DNA of 8,107 nucleotides from Peptococcaceae bacterium (lineage in GTDB: Bacteria > Bacillota > Peptococcia > Peptococcales > Peptococcaceae): NCBI GenBank assembly GCA_017532485.1, contig JAFXJE010000183.1:1-8107 (forward strand). Direction: 5' to 3'. Under the pieces are notes generated by a model that was not told the origin of the DNA, made no database searches, and saw nothing but the letters and a program-made list of their open reading frames with translations. A program made the position numbers and the translations under genes. Shown one piece after another: positions 6,859 through 8,107 of the stretch (position 1 is the stretch's first letter; each line of letters starts with the position of its first letter).

Positions 6859-6907
6859 AAAAAAATCTACAAATTATATTGCAAAATTTATTTTTTCACA
6901 TAGATTT
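6859..6907 (-). terminator. weak candidate terminator after the sigma gene
   Basis: Just past the sigma-factor stop, AAATCTA (6907-6901) and TAGATTT (6869-6863) can pair, and AAATT/AATTT arms can pair inside the loop. The outer 3' arm runs into seven T residues (6865-6859). The stem is AT-rich, with a single G-C pair in the outer arm, and the outer loop is about 30 nt, so termination would be weak or partial at best. If real it would partly separate the regulatory pair from the cytochrome/dsr run. Confidence 0.25.
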
Positions 6908-6910
6908 ATT

Positions 6911-7636
6911 TTATTTGACTATTTTTCGCATCTGTTGGAGAGCATTTTTCTCCAATCTGGAAACCTGCATTTGTGAAATACCTAACAGTTCAGCCACTTT
7001 ACTTTGGGTCATATCTTCAAAGTAACGATAATAAATAACTTTTCGTTCATTATCCGACAAAGTTTCCAGCGCTGCCTTCAACTCACCCTTTGTCTCGATA
7101 CTTGCCAAATCTTTATCTTCTGCCCCGAACAAATTTAAACGTTCGCTGCCGTTTTCATCATCCAAAGGCTCGGACAAAGAAGTCATATATATTGCCTGTT
7201 TTGCCTCTAAGGCCTGCACTATTTCCTCGGAGGTACTGCCCAATAAATTCGCTAACTGTTCCGTACTTGGAGTTTTGCCATACTGCTGTACAAACTCACC
7301 TTCGGCTCGCGAAATTTTTCCACTTAATTCGCGATATTTACGTGGAATAGAAAGTTGCCATGTATGGTCACGATAATAATTCATTAATTTACCAGAAACA
7401 GTACGGTAAGCAAATGTTTTAAAACGAATACCCTTTTCAGGCTCAAAACGCTCTAAAGCACCTACTACAGCAATTCTTGCCACCTGCAGCATATCTTCCT
7501 TTTCCCACTGCAAATAACATTGAGTTTGCACCCAATATTTAATCAAGGGCTCCATACTTAACAATAATTCATTTAATTTTTCTTCTGTAGGCTGATTTTT
7601 ATATTGAACCACCAATTCTTCTAAATCTTGTTTCAT
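6911..7636 (-). CDS. RNA polymerase sigma factor of the SigB/F/G class
   Basis: A 241-residue group 3 sigma-70 factor. Region 2 spans about residues 27-93, with the core-binding and -10 recognition part around DMLQVARIAVVGALERF (48-64) and FKTFAYRTVSGKLMNYYRD (72-90). Region 3 spans about 97-155 and starts SIPRKYREL. Region 4 covers about 190-238, with a helix-turn-helix at about 209-228 (MTQSKVAELLGISQMQVSRL) for the -35 element. There is no region 1.1. The length is close to SigB/SigF. It overlaps the anti-sigma gene by 4 bp (ATGA), a coupled arrangement typical of rsbW-sigB and spoIIAB-sigF pairs. Whether it is a stress or sporulation factor cannot be told from the sequence. A weak AAGG directly before ATG and a GGAGAG farther upstream suggest that it depends on coupling. 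Confidence 0.88.
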   Translation of the reverse strand: MKQDLEELVVQYKNQPTEEKLNELLLSMEPLIKYWVQTQCYLQWEKEDMLQVARIAVVGALERFEPEKGIRFKTFAYRTVSGKLMNYYRDHTWQLSIPRKYRELSGKISRAEGEFVQQYGKTPSTEQLANLLGSTSEEIVQALEAKQAIYMTSLSEPLDDENGSERLNLFGAEDKDLASIETKGELKAALETLSDNERKVIYYRYFEDMTQSKVAELLGISQMQVSRLEKNALQQMRKIVK

Positions 7637-8052
7637 ACCTTATCGCCACTCTCCGCAAGCCAAGTTAATTGTCCATTCAAGGTATTTCCACTTTCATTAT
7701 ACCAAATTTTATCTAAAAGAAGTTGAAGCAGCATCAAGCCACGTCCATTTTCAGCCAAAATGTCTTCCGGCAAATTCACTTCTTTTTGAGGAGTAAAACC
7801 TTCGCCTTCATCAGTTACGGAAAAAATAAATTCTCCCTTGCGATAACGCCAACAGACCGTTACTTTTTTGTCTGCTTGTTCCTGATTACCATGGATAATG
7901 CCATTATGCACAGCTTCCAGCAAACACAATCTCAAGTCCAATTGTTTTTCCGCAGGCATTTCTAAATCTGTCATCAGCTGCTGCAACTGCTCTTCCAATG
8001 TCTGCACTTGAGCAATTTCTCGCAACTCCAGTACAATTTCCTGCCATTCCAT
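7633..8052 (-). CDS. RsbW/SpoIIAB-like anti-sigma factor and serine kinase
   Basis: A 139-residue GHKL-type ATPase of the anti-sigma class. The N box is visible with Glu46 and Asn50 (CLLEAVHNGIIHGNQ, 43-57), the G1 box as DEGEGF (81-86), and the G2 box as NGRGLMLL (102-109). No histidine-kinase phosphoacceptor domain or membrane segment is present, and the length matches RsbW and SpoIIAB. In the family such a protein binds its cognate sigma factor and phosphorylates an anti-anti-sigma STAS protein. The next gene is a SigB/F/G-type sigma factor overlapping it by 4 bp, which supports that pairing. AGGAG lies 7 nt before ATG. The N-box phrase and compact size fit RsbW better than a chemotaxis or sensor kinase. 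Confidence 0.87.
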   Translation of the reverse strand: MEWQEIVLELREIAQVQTLEEQLQQLMTDLEMPAEKQLDLRLCLLEAVHNGIIHGNQEQADKKVTVCWRYRKGEFIFSVTDEGEGFTPQKEVNLPEDILAENGRGLMLLQLLLDKIWYNESGNTLNGQLTWLAESGDKV

Positions 8053-8070
8053 AAGTTTGCTCCTATATTT

Positions 8071-8106
8071 TTAAATTGAAAGTTGTAAGCCTTGTTTTTG
8101 CAATCG
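8071..8106 (-). CDS. possible C-terminal tail of an upstream gene (RsbV-like?)
   Basis: One frame reads RLQKQGLQLSI and stops with TAA at 8073-8071, 18 bp before the rsbW-like ATG. The end of an anti-anti-sigma (RsbV/SpoIIAA) gene would be expected just here, and the residues would suit such a tail, but eleven residues cannot identify a family. Another frame also ends nearby, at a TAG next to the ribosome binding site, so even the frame is uncertain. Confidence 0.25.
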   Translation of the reverse strand, partial: RLQKQGLQLSI

Positions 8107-8107
8107 T

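Overview
The window reads as part of an anaerobic, low-GC Bacillota-like genome. Every gene lies on the minus strand, genes are tightly packed, and most have strong AGGAGG-type ribosome binding sites. A SigB/F/G-class sigma factor and an RsbW/SpoIIAB-like kinase also point to Bacillota. Two predicted components (DsrJ and DsrO) act on the outside of the membrane, so a diderm member such as Negativicutes is attractive, but that is inference and the sequence alone does not fix the taxon.

In transcription order (high to low coordinates) there are two blocks. The first (8107-6911) is a partner-switching regulatory pair: a possible tail of an upstream gene, an RsbW-like anti-sigma kinase, and a sigma factor overlapping it by 4 bp. 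A 113-bp AT-rich gap follows, with a weak terminator candidate and TATAAT boxes. The second block (6797-106) is one tight run: resB, ccsA, an RsbRD_N-domain protein, dsrK, dsrJ, dsrO, dsrP. A further gene with a membrane or signal sequence begins at 74 and runs off the window.

The genes fit together as follows. ResB and CcsA (System II cytochrome c maturation) can attach heme to the three CXXCH motifs of DsrJ. DsrJ, the Tat-exported ferredoxin DsrO and the ten-helix quinone-interacting protein DsrP form the outer and membrane module of a DsrMKJOP-type complex. DsrK is the cytoplasmic HdrD-like catalytic subunit, thought in known systems to pass electrons towards DsrC in dissimilatory sulfur metabolism.

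The main oddity is that dsrM, the cytochrome b partner of DsrK, is absent from its usual place. The gene directly upstream of dsrK is the RsbRD_N protein, only 30 bp away. No DsrAB, DsrC or other terminal reductase lies in the window. No rRNA, tRNA, CRISPR array, insertion sequence or long repeat was seen, and no stretch above 300 bp lacks a gene.
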